From positions 1-64,000 of the forward strand of contig NZ_VCCH02000045.1 in assembly GCF_005938675.2 (NCBI RefSeq): a stretch of 64,000 nucleotides of DNA, in the 5' to 3' direction. The position numbers and the translations under genes are program-made. This document shows, one piece after another, positions 48,632 through 57,160 of the stretch (position 1 is the first letter of the stretch; every line of letters begins with the position of its first letter). This stretch comes from Mycobacterium sp. KBS0706. Its GTDB lineage: Bacteria; Pseudomonadota; Alphaproteobacteria; DSM-16000; Inquilinaceae. The notes under the pieces are model-generated. The model was given only the letters and a program-made list of their open reading frames with translations. It ran no database searches and was not told where the DNA came from.

Positions 48632-49516
48632 ATGTCAGCGACCGGACCGGCCGTCACCCACCACCGCACGGCGACCGTGGAGGGCGTGGACATCTTCTAC
48701 CGTGAGGCCGGTCCGGCCGACGCGCCGGTCGTGCTGCTGCTGCACGGATTCCCGACCTCATCGCACATGTTCCGCAACCTGATCCCCGTGCTCGCCGACC
48801 GCTACCGGGTGATCGCGCCGGACTATCCCGGCTTCGGGCAGAGCGCCATGCCCGATCACAGGGAATTCGCCTACACATTCGCCCGCTACGCCGACGTGGT
48901 CGACGGGCTGCTCGGGCAACTCGGCATTCGGCGCTATGCCATGTATGTGATGGATTACGGTGCGCCGGTCGGCTACCGCTTGGCGCTGAAGCACCCCGAG
49001 CGGGTCAGCGCGCTGATCGTCCAGAACGGCAACGCCTATGAGGAGGGCCTCAAGGAGTTCTGGGATCCGATCAAGGCCTATTGGGCGGACGGCTCGGCGG
49101 CGCATCGCGAGGCGCTGGCCTTCCTGGTGGCGCCGGAGACGACGAAGTTCCAGTACACCGACGGTGTGCGCGAAGTCTCGCGAATCTCCCCCGACAACTG
49201 GGTCCACGACCAAGCGCTGCTGGACCGGCCGGGGAACAAGGACATCCAGCTCGACCTGTTCCGGGACTACGGCAGCAACGTCCCGCTCTATCCCCGGTTC
49301 CAGGCCTTCTTCCGCGAGCACAAGCCGCCGACGCTGATCGTCTGGGGCCAGAACGACAAGATCTTCCCCGCCGATGGCGCCCATCCCTACAAGCGCGACC
49401 TGCCGGACCTGGAGTTCCACCTGTTCGACACCGGCCATTTCGCCCTGGAGGACAAGGCCGACGAGATCTTCCCCCTGATCCACGACTTCCTCGACCGGAA
49501 GATCGGCCGGCCATGA
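48632..49516 (+). CDS. Alpha/beta hydrolase with Asp nucleophile (haloalkane-dehalogenase/epoxide-hydrolase type)
   Basis: 294 residues from ATG 48632, with GAGGAAG upstream; a five-residue longer start at 48617 is possible. The nucleophile elbow is YVMDYGAPVG with Asp108 where esterases have Ser. The oxyanion region LLHGFPTSSHMFRNLIP and the general-base region DTGHFALED (His) are intact. An Asp nucleophile indicates attack on C-halogen or epoxide carbon, as in haloalkane dehalogenases and epoxide hydrolases. No signal peptide, so it is cytoplasmic. Translationally coupled to the next gene by an ATGA overlap; probably induced via the divergent LysR. Confidence 0.9.
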   Translation: MSATGPAVTHHRTATVEGVDIFYREAGPADAPVVLLLHGFPTSSHMFRNLIPVLADRYRVIAPDYPGFGQSAMPDHREFAYTFARYADVVDGLLGQLGIRRYAMYVMDYGAPVGYRLALKHPERVSALIVQNGNAYEEGLKEFWDPIKAYWADGSAAHREALAFLVAPETTKFQYTDGVREVSRISPDNWVHDQALLDRPGNKDIQLDLFRDYGSNVPLYPRFQAFFREHKPPTLIVWGQNDKIFPADGAHPYKRDLPDLEFHLFDTGHFALEDKADEIFPLIHDFLDRKIGRP

Positions 49517-50484
49517 CCCGGCCCCATCACCTTGCCTTGTCGCGTCGCGGCTTCTGCCTGTGCTGCGCCGGCTCGGCCGCCTTCGCCGCCGGCGGCGGCT
49601 GGCTGACCCCGCGCCAGGTCTTCGCCGAGGCCCGCGGGATTGTGGACATGATCCGCACATCGGCGGCCACGGCGCCGATCCAGATCCATCGCCTGCGCGG
49701 CAATGTCAGCGTGCTCGAAGGCTCCGGCGGCAATATCGCCGTGCTCACCGGCCCGGACGGCAAGCTTCTGGTCGATGCCGGCATCACCGCGTCCCGCCCG
49801 CAGATCACCAAAGCCCTTGCCAGCCTCGGGCCCGAGCCGATCACGCATCTGATCAACACCCATTGGCACTTCGACCATGCCGACGGCAATGAATGGCTGC
49901 ATTCCGAAGGCGCGGCGATCCTGGCGCATGAGAACACGCGCAAGCACTTGCTCTCGGCTCAGCGGGTCGAGGATTGGAGCTTCGACTTTCCCGCATCGCC
50001 GCCGGGCGCCATCCCCGTCGACGTCTTCGCCACGGATCACACCGTACAGGTGAATCATTCGACGCTTGCGCTGAAGTATTACGGGCCGGCCCACACCGAC
50101 AGCGACATTTCCGTCACCTTCGCCGAGGCCGATATCGTCCACGCCGCTGACATCTACTGGAACGGGATCTATCCCTTCATCGACTATTCGACCGGCGGCA
50201 GCATCGACGGGACGATCCGCGGCGCCGAGGCCACCCTGGCCGCGACGACCGACAAGACGATCATCATCCCGGGCCACGGCCAGCCTGTCAGCAACCGGTC
50301 CGAGTTCCAGGCCTATCGCGACATGCTCGTCGCCATCCGGGAAAACGTCGCGGCGATGAAACGGCAAGGCCGGCCGCTCGAGGACATCGTCGCAGCCAAG
50401 CCGACCGCCGCCTACGATGCCAAATGGGGCCAGTTCGTGATCGGGCCCGATTTCTTCACGAGGCTTGTCTACGAAGGCGTCTGA
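49513..50484 (+). CDS. Metallo-beta-lactamase-fold hydrolase, Tat-exported
   Basis: 323 residues. The N-terminal twin-arginine signal is SRRGFCLCCAGSAAFAAGGG with cleavage near residue 40. The zinc site HxHxDH is His117-Trp-His119-Phe-Asp121-His122 (NTHWHFDHADG). Later ligands lie in YYGPAHTDSDI (His), VHAADIYWNGIYPFIDYSTGGSIDG (Asp) and IIPGHGQPVS (His). It belongs to the broad MBL-fold family that includes lactonases, glyoxalase II and B3-like enzymes, with the closest look being the periplasmic 'cyclase/hydrolase' MBL group. It is coupled to the dehalogenase-like gene; the shared substrate is unknown. Confidence 0.92.
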   Translation: MTRPHHLALSRRGFCLCCAGSAAFAAGGGWLTPRQVFAEARGIVDMIRTSAATAPIQIHRLRGNVSVLEGSGGNIAVLTGPDGKLLVDAGITASRPQITKALASLGPEPITHLINTHWHFDHADGNEWLHSEGAAILAHENTRKHLLSAQRVEDWSFDFPASPPGAIPVDVFATDHTVQVNHSTLALKYYGPAHTDSDISVTFAEADIVHAADIYWNGIYPFIDYSTGGSIDGTIRGAEATLAATTDKTIIIPGHGQPVSNRSEFQAYRDMLVAIRENVAAMKRQGRPLEDIVAAKPTAAYDAKWGQFVIGPDFFTRLVYEGV

Positions 50485-50519
50485 CGTCATGCGCTGCGGG
50501 GCATGGTCCGGCCTCGGCC

Positions 50520-51266
50520 TCAGAACGCCGTCAGGCCGGCGACATCGCGGCCGAAGGCAGATTGCGGCTGCGAGGGCTGGAAATGCTTCGTCCGTTCGCG
50601 CCGGGCGACGCAGCCGGAGATGTCCGCCGCGATCGCGGTCCAGGCTGCCCCTCGCTTCAGCGAGTCGAGGAAGCACTGGTCGTAATAGGTGTAGCGGTCG
50701 CCGCGGCCGCAGCCGAAGGACGGCCGGTCGGCCCGGGCCGCGGTCAGCACGATGCGGTCCGGCGTCGTCAGCGCCGGTGTGTCGGTGTAGATCCCGGAGT
50801 AGCAGCCGGAGGTGACCAGGACGGTCGGCCGGCCGGCGCAGGCGCCGTCCAGGGCCTGGGCCAGATAGGCGGGCGGGATCACCGCATCGTCGGCGGCGGC
50901 GAACAATCCGCGGCCCTCGACGCCGTGCGAGGTGAGATAGACGAAGCAGCCGGTCCCGGCGGGGCCGGCCAGGCCGGTCATGGCGCGGTCGAAATTCGCC
51001 TTGGTCGCGATCGCATCCGCCTGCCGCGCATCGGCCTTGAGCACGGCGATGTCGGCCGGCGCCACGCCGAAGGACAGCAGGCTGCGCCGCAGCGCGTCGA
51101 CGCCGTTGTCGAACACCGGCTCGGCGTCGTCGGCCGCGACCAGCAGCGCCTTCCAGCGCAGCGGCGTGTCCGCCGCGGCAACGACGGAGGGGGAGGGGAC
51201 GGCCGGGCCGGCACAAGCCGCGAGCAGTGTGGCAACCGCCAGCGCGGCCAGACGCAGTGTCGTCAT
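50520..51266 (-). CDS. Legumain-like (peptidase C13/caspase-fold) lipoprotein
   Basis: 248 residues from ATG 51266 (MTTLRLAALAVATLLAACAG). The lipobox LAAC with Cys18 predicts a lipoprotein. The clan-CD dyad is visible: His114 in VYLTSHGVEGRGLF and Cys155 in VLVTSGCYSGIY, each at the end of a hydrophobic strand as in C13/C14 enzymes. The preceding strand WKALLVAADD and FDNGVDALRRSLLSFGV fit the caspase-like alpha/beta fold. A region of Gly/Tyr/Asp follows (FGCGRGDRYTYYDQC). It is expected in the periplasm, attached to a membrane. The substrate and whether it is self-processing are unknown. A gene-alone unit. Confidence 0.85.
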   Translation of the reverse strand: MTTLRLAALAVATLLAACAGPAVPSPSVVAAADTPLRWKALLVAADDAEPVFDNGVDALRRSLLSFGVAPADIAVLKADARQADAIATKANFDRAMTGLAGPAGTGCFVYLTSHGVEGRGLFAAADDAVIPPAYLAQALDGACAGRPTVLVTSGCYSGIYTDTPALTTPDRIVLTAARADRPSFGCGRGDRYTYYDQCFLDSLKRGAAWTAIAADISGCVARRERTKHFQPSQPQSAFGRDVAGLTAF

Positions 51267-51435
51267 GAGGCTCGTTCGCCCCCTCATCATCTCAGAGATC
51301 GTTTGGAAATGCGCTGGCGTGAGTCGGCTGGCGGTGGTTTCGAGAACCGGAGCCCAGCGCACATTGGTGCGTGAGCACCGGAAGCGGATACACCGCCGTC
51401 AGACGGCCACGCCAGGTGCATTTACAGGCGGTCTC

Positions 51436-51855
51436 TTACCAGGCGCCGGTGTTCGGCATCGACAGCCAGGGCTCGGCCGGCGGCTTGGCGCCGCCCTTCT
51501 GCAGGATCTCGATCGAGATGTTGTCGGGCGAGCGGACGAAGGCCATGCGGCCGTCGCGCGGCGGCCGGTTGATGGTCACGCCGGCCTTCTGCAGCCGGTC
51601 GCAGAAGTCGTAGATGTCGTCGACCTCATAGGCCAGGTGGCCGAAGTTGCGGCCGCCGGTGTAGACCTCGGGGTCCCAGTTGTAGGTCAGCTCGACCGGC
51701 GCGTCGTCCTGTCCGGGCGGGGCCAGGAAGACCAGCGTGTAGCGGCCCTTCTCGTTCTCGCTGCGGCGGGTCTCCTTTAGGCCCAGCAGGTCGCGGTAGA
51801 AGTGCAGCGACTGCTCCAGGTCGGTGACGCGGACCATGGTGTGCAGGTATTTCAT
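51436..51855 (-). CDS. Glyoxalase I-like VOC protein
   Basis: 139 residues. Paired beta-alpha-beta-beta-beta modules: MKYLHTMVRVTDLEQSLHFYRDLLGLKETRR and RNFGHLAYEVDDIYDFCDRLQKAGVTI. Metal ligands expected for glyoxalase I are all present: His5, Glu55 (VELTYNW), His73 and Glu116 (SIEILQK). It isomerises the hemithioacetal of methylglyoxal and glutathione to S-lactoylglutathione. The size and ligands match the E. coli GloA type. It is monocistronic, divergent from the Kef-type antiporter at 52138. In E. coli, Kef systems respond to the glutathione adducts made in methylglyoxal detoxification, so the adjacency is suggestive. Confidence 0.9.
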   Translation of the reverse strand: MKYLHTMVRVTDLEQSLHFYRDLLGLKETRRSENEKGRYTLVFLAPPGQDDAPVELTYNWDPEVYTGGRNFGHLAYEVDDIYDFCDRLQKAGVTINRPPRDGRMAFVRSPDNISIEILQKGGAKPPAEPWLSMPNTGAW

Positions 51856-52137
51856 CTTCCATCCTCCCGAACGGGTTCGCGGCGGCGGGTGTCGAATCAT
51901 CTGAGGCAGCCCGGACGGTGGCCGCGCGGGCATCGCCGAGTCCGGACCCGCGCTACAATCGTCGCCCGGCGGCTGTCTGACAAGTCGCTCCGCTCCTTCA
52001 GCCGGAGCCGGCGGAAAATCTCGCCGGATCGCAGATCAAAGGTTGTGGTCGGCCCCATCGTTCATAAATGATGGACACCGTGTCGGCCCAGCCGATGCAT
52101 CCCCGACCATCTCTGCTCCGGAGGCCGAGGCGCATCC

Positions 52138-53937
52138 ATGCCGCACGACACCCCCCTGATCGCCACCATCGTCGCCGGCCTCGGCCTGGCCTTCGTCTTC
52201 GGCGCCCTCGCCAACCGGATCAAGGCGCCGCCGCTGGTCGGCTACCTGCTGGCCGGCATCCTGGTCGGGCCGCACACGCCGGGCTTCGTCGCCGACCAGG
52301 CGCTGGCGCCGGAGCTGGCGGAGATCGGCGTCATCCTGCTGATGTTCGGCGTCGGGCTGCACTTCTCGCTGAAGGACCTGCTGTCGGTGCGGGCGATCGC
52401 GGTGCCCGGCGCCGTGGTCCAGATCGCCTTCGCCACCGCGCTCGGCCTCGGCCTGGCGCTGATGCTCGGCTGGACCATCCCGGCCGGCCTGGTCTTCGGC
52501 CTCGCCTTGTCGGTCGCCTCGACCGTGGTGCTGCTGCGGGCGCTGCAGGAGCGCCGGCTGGTGGAGACCGAGCGCGGCCGCATCGCCGTCGGCTGGCTGA
52601 TCGTCGAGGACCTGGCGATGGTGCTGGCGCTGGTGCTGCTGCCGGCGCTGGCCGGGCTGGTCAATGGCGACGTCGACCTCGGCTCCGATCCGCTCGCGGT
52701 CTCCCTCGGCCTCGACCTCGGCGTCGGCGGCATCCTGGCGCTGACCCTGCTCAAGGTCGCCGCCTTCGTCGCGCTGATGCTGATCGTCGGCCGGCGGGTG
52801 ATCCCCTGGGTGCTGCACTACGTCGCTCACACCGGATCGCGCGAGCTGTTCCGGCTGGCGGTGCTGGCGATCGCGCTCGGCGTCGCCTTCGGCTCGGCCA
52901 AGCTGTTCGGCGTCTCCCTGGCGCTCGGCGCCTTCTTCGCCGGCATGGTGCTGAGCGAGTCGGAGCTGAGCCACGCCGCGGCGCAGGAGACGCTGCCGCT
53001 GCGCGACGCCTTCGCAGTGCTGTTCTTCGTCTCGGTCGGCATGCTGTTCGACCCGACCAGCCTGTGGCGCGACCCGCTGCCGCTGCTGGCGGTGGTGTTC
53101 ATCATCGTCATCGGCAAGTCGGTCGCCGCCTTCGTCATCGTCCGCATCTTCAAGCATCCGGTGTCGACGGCGCTGCTGATCTCCGCCAGCCTGGCGCAGA
53201 TCGGCGAGTTCTCCTTCATCCTGGCCGAGCTCGGGGTGAAGCTGCAGCTGCTCCCGGAGGCGGGACGGGACCTGATCCTGGGCGGCGCGATCCTGTCGAT
53301 CCTGCTGAACCCCGTGGTGTTCAACGCCTTCGGCCGGCTGCGGCCGCTGCTGGAGCGTTTTGCGCCGGTCCCGGTTCCGGCCGGCGGCCCGGCCATCCCC
53401 GCCGAGGAGGCGCCATCGGCCGAGGCCGCACCCGCGCCCGCCGCACCGCCCGCGGCCGAGCCGGCCACGCTGGACGAGCCGGCGCTGCCGACCGCGCTCA
53501 TGGATCATGTCGTGCTGGTCGGCTACGGCCGCGTCGGCAGCCTGATCGGTGCATCGCTGCAGGCCGCGGGCCGGCCCTTCCTGGTGATCGAGGACGCCGA
53601 CCAGCCGCTGGCCCGGCTGCGCGAGGCCGGGATCGAGACCATCATCGGCAACGCCGCGGCGCCGGAGGTGCTGGCGCTGGCCAACCTGCCTGGGGCCCGG
53701 CAGCTGGCCGTCGCCGTCCCGAACGCCTTCGAGGCCGGCCAGATCGTCGCCCAGGCCCGCGCCGCCAACCCGGGCATCGCCATCATCGCCCGGGCGCATT
53801 CCGATGCCGAGGTCGAGCATCTCAGCAGCCTCGGCGCCGACGCCGTGATCATGGGCGAGCGCGAGATCGCCCGCGGCATGGCCGAAGCCCTGGTGGCAGG
53901 CGAGGCGACACCGCCCGAAATCACCCGGACGGCGTGA
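52138..53937 (+). CDS. Kef-type (YbaL-like) K+/H+ antiporter with RCK domain
   Basis: 599 residues. The CPA2 transmembrane domain (about 1-400, about 12 helices) begins ATIVAGLGLAFVFGALANRIKAPPLVGYLLAGILVGPHTPGF and contains VGWLIVEDLAMVLALVLLP with the conserved Asp. A Pro/Ala-rich linker (about 405-455) precedes a TrkA-N/RCK Rossmann domain (VVLVGYGRVGSLIGASLQAAGRPFLVIEDADQ) ending in RAHSDAEVEHLSSLGADAVIMG, typical of YbaL/KefC. It exports K+ (or imports H+) across the inner membrane under ligand control. The glyoxalase gene is divergent 282 bases away, consistent with an electrophile response. Confidence 0.94.
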   Translation: MPHDTPLIATIVAGLGLAFVFGALANRIKAPPLVGYLLAGILVGPHTPGFVADQALAPELAEIGVILLMFGVGLHFSLKDLLSVRAIAVPGAVVQIAFATALGLGLALMLGWTIPAGLVFGLALSVASTVVLLRALQERRLVETERGRIAVGWLIVEDLAMVLALVLLPALAGLVNGDVDLGSDPLAVSLGLDLGVGGILALTLLKVAAFVALMLIVGRRVIPWVLHYVAHTGSRELFRLAVLAIALGVAFGSAKLFGVSLALGAFFAGMVLSESELSHAAAQETLPLRDAFAVLFFVSVGMLFDPTSLWRDPLPLLAVVFIIVIGKSVAAFVIVRIFKHPVSTALLISASLAQIGEFSFILAELGVKLQLLPEAGRDLILGGAILSILLNPVVFNAFGRLRPLLERFAPVPVPAGGPAIPAEEAPSAEAAPAPAAPPAAEPATLDEPALPTALMDHVVLVGYGRVGSLIGASLQAAGRPFLVIEDADQPLARLREAGIETIIGNAAAPEVLALANLPGARQLAVAVPNAFEAGQIVAQARAANPGIAIIARAHSDAEVEHLSSLGADAVIMGEREIARGMAEALVAGEATPPEITRTA

Positions 53938-54362
53938 CCCTTTCGAACCCGGTCGCAAATCTGTTGCGCGGCCGGGTGGGTTCAGACATATTACATTTTG
54001 TATACCAGTTGGAATCCTGTCGATCGTGACTGGTCGTGGGCGGACCCGCCGACGGAGAAGAGATGTCGGCCCACGCCGTCGCCGATCGTGCATCCGGGCG
54101 ACATGACATGTCGGCCCGGCTTCGCTGCCACAGCGGCGCTCAGCGCCGGACGTCCTCCATGACTCGATTGGCGCTCAGCGCCCTACGCCTTTGCAGGCTC
54201 TGCCCGACGGCTCGGGATCAGGCAGGGTCGGCTCTCCGGAGGCCCCGGAGGACCGGCCCGATCCCGCAGGCACCGCCGCGGTAGAGCACGGGAGGCCAAA
54301 GAACCGCCGGCAGTCAACGACCGGCCGAACGAGTGCAACGAGACACTGGGAGAGCCATCGCC
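53938..54362. other. Intergenic region upstream of the MFS transporter
   Basis: 425 bases. A relatively AT-rich island near 53985-54015 (ACATATTACATTTTGTATACC) may hold a promoter. Two GGCGCTCAGCGCC-like palindromes lie near 54130-54182. No convincing gene on either strand. Confidence 0.45.
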
Positions 54363-55697
54363 ATGAGTGCGATTTCCAACGCGAGCGCCGGGACGGGGAG
54401 AGCGCCGGCGAATCGCTGGATTCAGCTGATCGCCGGCATCGTCTGCATGGTCGCCGCCGCGAACATCCAGTATGCCTGGACCCTGTTCGTTCCGGAGATC
54501 CAGGAGACCTATGGCTGGAGCCGCGCCGCGATCCAGACCGCCTTCACCATCTTCGTCATCGTCCAGACCTGGCTGACCCCGATCGAGGGGTACTTCATCG
54601 ACAAATACGGCCCCCGCGCTTTGGTGCTGGTGGGCGGCGTCATGACCGGCCTGTCCTGGATCGTCAATTCCTACGCCACCTCGCTGACCGGCTTCTATGT
54701 CGGCGCTGCGATCGGCGGCATCGGCGTCGGCTGCGTCTACGCCACCTGCGTCAACGCCGCGCTGAAATGGTTCCCGGACCGCCGCGGCCTGGCGGTCGGC
54801 CTCACCGCCGGCGGCTACGGCGCCGGCTCGGCCCTGACCATCATCCCGATCGCCAACGTCATCGCCGGCTCGGGCTATCAGACCGCCTTCTTCTGGTTCG
54901 GCCTGATCCAGGGCAGCATCATCTTCGCCGCCGCCTGGTTCCTGCGTTCCCCGGGCAAGGAGGAAGTGAAGCACTCGACCAAGGTCGCCCAGACCCGGCG
55001 CGACTACACGCTGGGCGAGGCGCTGCAGACGCCGGTCTTCTACGTCATGCTGTTCATGTTCATCTGCACCGTCACCGGCGGCCTGATGGCGGTCGCCCAG
55101 CTCGGCGTCATCGCCCAGGATCTCGGCGTCAAGGACATGCCGGTGAACCTGTTCTTCTTCACCATGGCGGCGCTGCCCTTCGCCCTGATGCTGGACCGCA
55201 TCATGAACGGCATCTCGCGGCCCTTCTTCGGCTGGGTGTCCGACCATATCGGGCGCGAGAAGACGATGTTCATCGCCTTCACCATGGAAGGCATCGGCAT
55301 CGTCGCGCTCGGCACCTTCGGCCACAACCCCTGGGCGTTCCTGATCCTGTCGGGCGTGGTGTTCCTGGCCTGGGGCGAGGTCTACTCGCTGTTCAGCGCC
55401 ACCGCCGGCGACACCTTCGGCACCAAGCATGTCGGCAAGATCTACGGCGTGCTGTACTGCGCCAAGGGCGTCGCCGCGCTGCTGGTGCCGTTCGGCAACC
55501 TGCTGATGGAGGCGACCGGCACCTGGTCGACGGTGCTGTACACGGTCGCGGCGATGGACCTGATCGCGGCGTTCTCGGCGCTGGCGATCCTGCGGCCGAT
55601 GCTGCAGCGCCACCATGCCCGCAACGCCTCGGCCCTGGCGGCGGCCGAGCCGCAGCGGCCGGCCAGCCACAGCGGCCGGCTGGCCAGCGCGAACTAG
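54363..55697 (+). CDS. OFA-family major facilitator (oxalate/formate-antiporter-like)
   Basis: 444 residues with 12 transmembrane helices. Start ATG 54363, with GGGAGAG upstream. The OFA signature is IQYAWTLFVPEIQETYGWSRAAIQTAFTIFVIVQTWLTPIEGYFIDKYGPR, and helix 11-12 residues KIYGVLYCAKGVAALLVPFGN match OxlT-type proteins. IGGIGVGCVYATCVNAALKWFPDRRGLAVGLTAGGYGAGSA is the central MFS motif. It exchanges oxalate and formate in OxlT; many members transport other monocarboxylates, so oxalate is not certain. No oxalate decarboxylase genes lie nearby. A terminator follows at 55808. Confidence 0.93.
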   Translation: MSAISNASAGTGRAPANRWIQLIAGIVCMVAAANIQYAWTLFVPEIQETYGWSRAAIQTAFTIFVIVQTWLTPIEGYFIDKYGPRALVLVGGVMTGLSWIVNSYATSLTGFYVGAAIGGIGVGCVYATCVNAALKWFPDRRGLAVGLTAGGYGAGSALTIIPIANVIAGSGYQTAFFWFGLIQGSIIFAAAWFLRSPGKEEVKHSTKVAQTRRDYTLGEALQTPVFYVMLFMFICTVTGGLMAVAQLGVIAQDLGVKDMPVNLFFFTMAALPFALMLDRIMNGISRPFFGWVSDHIGREKTMFIAFTMEGIGIVALGTFGHNPWAFLILSGVVFLAWGEVYSLFSATAGDTFGTKHVGKIYGVLYCAKGVAALLVPFGNLLMEATGTWSTVLYTVAAMDLIAAFSALAILRPMLQRHHARNASALAAAEPQRPASHSGRLASAN

Positions 55698-55703
55698 GCT
55701 CTC

Positions 55704-55725
55704 GGGCCGGCTCTCAGGCCGGCCC
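55704..55725 (+). terminator. Hairpin after the MFS gene
   Basis: GGGCCGGC and GCCGGCCC pair perfectly (8 bp) around a 6-base loop, 6 bases after the MFS stop. No U-run follows, so it may be an RNA 3'-end hairpin or a partial terminator ahead of the stronger one at 55808. Confidence 0.5.
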
Positions 55726-55807
55726 CGCAGGACCTGACCCGGCCGCACATGTCCGTCCCAAGGGCGGCCGGGGATTTTCGGAGCGATGGCTCCGCGGGAT
55801 GGAAGAG

Positions 55808-55840
55808 CCGGGCCGGGAGGGCAGCCTCCCGCCCGGTTTT
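55808..55840 (+). terminator. Rho-independent terminator
   Basis: Arms CCGGGCCGGGAGG and CCTCCCGCCCGG pair with one bulged base, followed by TTTTCC. It is the clearest intrinsic terminator in the window and ends the MFS transcript. Confidence 0.8.
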
Positions 55841-55901
55841 CCGTTTCGGCCGCATCGGTCCGCTTCGCAGATCCGCCACAATCAGACGTGACGATGCGGC
55901 C

Positions 55902-56240
55902 ATGTCCGACGTCGTCACCATCATCCGCATCCTCGGTCGGTTCCTGCTCAACATCCTGGTCCTGCTGACCTGGCTGTTCGCGGCGGCCCTGGCCTTCACG
56001 CTGGCGAGTTGCACCTCCGGCGACCCGTTGAGCTGGGCGGTCCTGATGGTGATCGCGGCCGGCTATTTCATCTGGCCGGCGACCCTGGCGCTGTTGGCCG
56101 GCGCGCTGGTGCTGGCCATCCGCCGCCCGCCGACCCGCAGCTGGTTGCGAACCATCGTGGCCGTCGCGGCGATCCTGGCCTTCCTCGGCGCCGCCGCAGG
56201 TTTCGGCGACCGCGGGGCCTGCACCTTCGGCGGCTTCTGA
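55902..56240 (+). CDS. Small hypothetical membrane protein
   Basis: 112 residues from ATG 55902 (MSDVVTIIRILGRFLLNIL). Three hydrophobic helices: about 8-36 (ILGRFLLNILVLLTWLFAAALAF), about 44-70 (LSWAVLMVIAAGYFIWPATLALLAGALVLAI), about 82-100 (IVAVAAILAFLGAAAGFG). I do not recognise a family. It lies 62 bases past the MFS terminator, so it has its own promoter, and converges on phnF with a shared hairpin. No function can be assigned. Confidence 0.65.
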   Translation: MSDVVTIIRILGRFLLNILVLLTWLFAAALAFTLASCTSGDPLSWAVLMVIAAGYFIWPATLALLAGALVLAIRRPPTRSWLRTIVAVAAILAFLGAAAGFGDRGACTFGGF

Positions 56241-56258
56241 ATCCGCCGGTCAGGGATC

Positions 56259-56303
56259 AGGCCGGCTCTCCTCGATTGACAACCCAGCCGCGAGAGCCGG
56301 CCT
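56259..56303. terminator. Bidirectional hairpin between small membrane gene and phnF
   Basis: AGGCCGGCTCTC and GAGAGCCGGCCT form a perfect 12-bp stem across a 21-base loop, between convergent genes. It probably ends both transcripts. Confidence 0.65.
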
Positions 56304-56313
56304 CGATCCGTCT

Positions 56314-57048
56314 CTACCCTTCGAACACCAGCTGGATGCGGTCGCTGGCGAAGCTGGACAGGCCGAATTCGACCACCGCGCCCTCGGCGTCGACATTGAT
56401 CGCCTCGGTCGCCATCACCGGCCGGGTGCGGGTGATCTCGAGCAGCCGCTGCTCCCGCGCATCCGGCAGCCGGGCCGAGACCCGGGTGCGCCGGCGGGTG
56501 TAGTCGGCGATGCCGTAGCGGGCGAAGCTCGCCGTCACCGAGCCGGTCTCGCGGAAGATTTCGACCAGCCCCGGGAACCGCGCCGCCGGGAAGTAATGGC
56601 TGGCGAGGCTGAGCGGCAGCCCGTCGGCATGCGACCGAGTGTCCAGCCGGATGACCGGCGTCCCGGCCGGCACCTCCAGCTCCCGCGCGATCGGGCCCGA
56701 GGCCTGCTCGGTCGCCGATTCCAGCAGCTCCAGCCGCGCCGTCCGGTTCTCCCGCCGCATGTTCTCGTGGAAGCGGGTGCGCCGGCCGATCAGATAGGCG
56801 ATGGCGCCGAGATGGACGAAGGTGCCGCGCCCCTGGGTGACGTCGATCAGGCCGCGCTCCTCCAGCTCGGCCATCGCCCGCCGCACCGTGTGACGGTTGA
56901 CGCCGAACCGCTCCGACAGCTCCGCCTCGGTCGGCAGCCGGGCGCCGGCCGGGTGGACGCCGTCGCGGATCTCGCGCTCCAGCGCCTCGCTGATCTGGCG
57001 CCAAAGGGCGACGCCGGCGCCGCGGCTGAGCGAGGTGTGCGAATTCAT
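56314..57048 (-). CDS. phnF: Phosphonate utilisation regulator, GntR/HutC family
   Basis: 244 residues from ATG 57048, with GGAG 5 bases before it; a TTG six codons upstream is less likely. The GntR HTH is GVALWRQISEALEREIRDGVHP then PTEAELSERFGVNRHTVRRAMAELEERGLI. A UTRA ligand domain follows (TPVIRLDTRSHADGLPLSLASHYFPAARFPGL, ITRTRPVMATEAINVDAEG). It is divergent from phnG with 112 bases between starts, the usual phnF-phnG arrangement, so it most likely represses the operon. An imperfect TCTA-N14-TAGA near 57113-57134 could be its site. Confidence 0.94.
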   Translation of the reverse strand: MNSHTSLSRGAGVALWRQISEALEREIRDGVHPAGARLPTEAELSERFGVNRHTVRRAMAELEERGLIDVTQGRGTFVHLGAIAYLIGRRTRFHENMRRENRTARLELLESATEQASGPIARELEVPAGTPVIRLDTRSHADGLPLSLASHYFPAARFPGLVEIFRETGSVTASFARYGIADYTRRRTRVSARLPDAREQRLLEITRTRPVMATEAINVDAEGAVVEFGLSSFASDRIQLVFEG

Positions 57049-57160
57049 GCCAGCTCCGTCACGCAAATTTCATCCTTCCCGACTTGCGGCCGTCGTCGAA
57101 TCCCGTTCATGATCTAAACATACGGATGACTAGATGAATGTGCAATAGGTCGATCAGCCG

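Noticed and set aside
52036..54093. A 685-codon minus-strand frame opposite the Kef antiporter
   Set aside because: Low-complexity Gln/Asp/Arg-rich product typical of antisense frames in high-GC DNA. The plus strand encodes a full antiporter.
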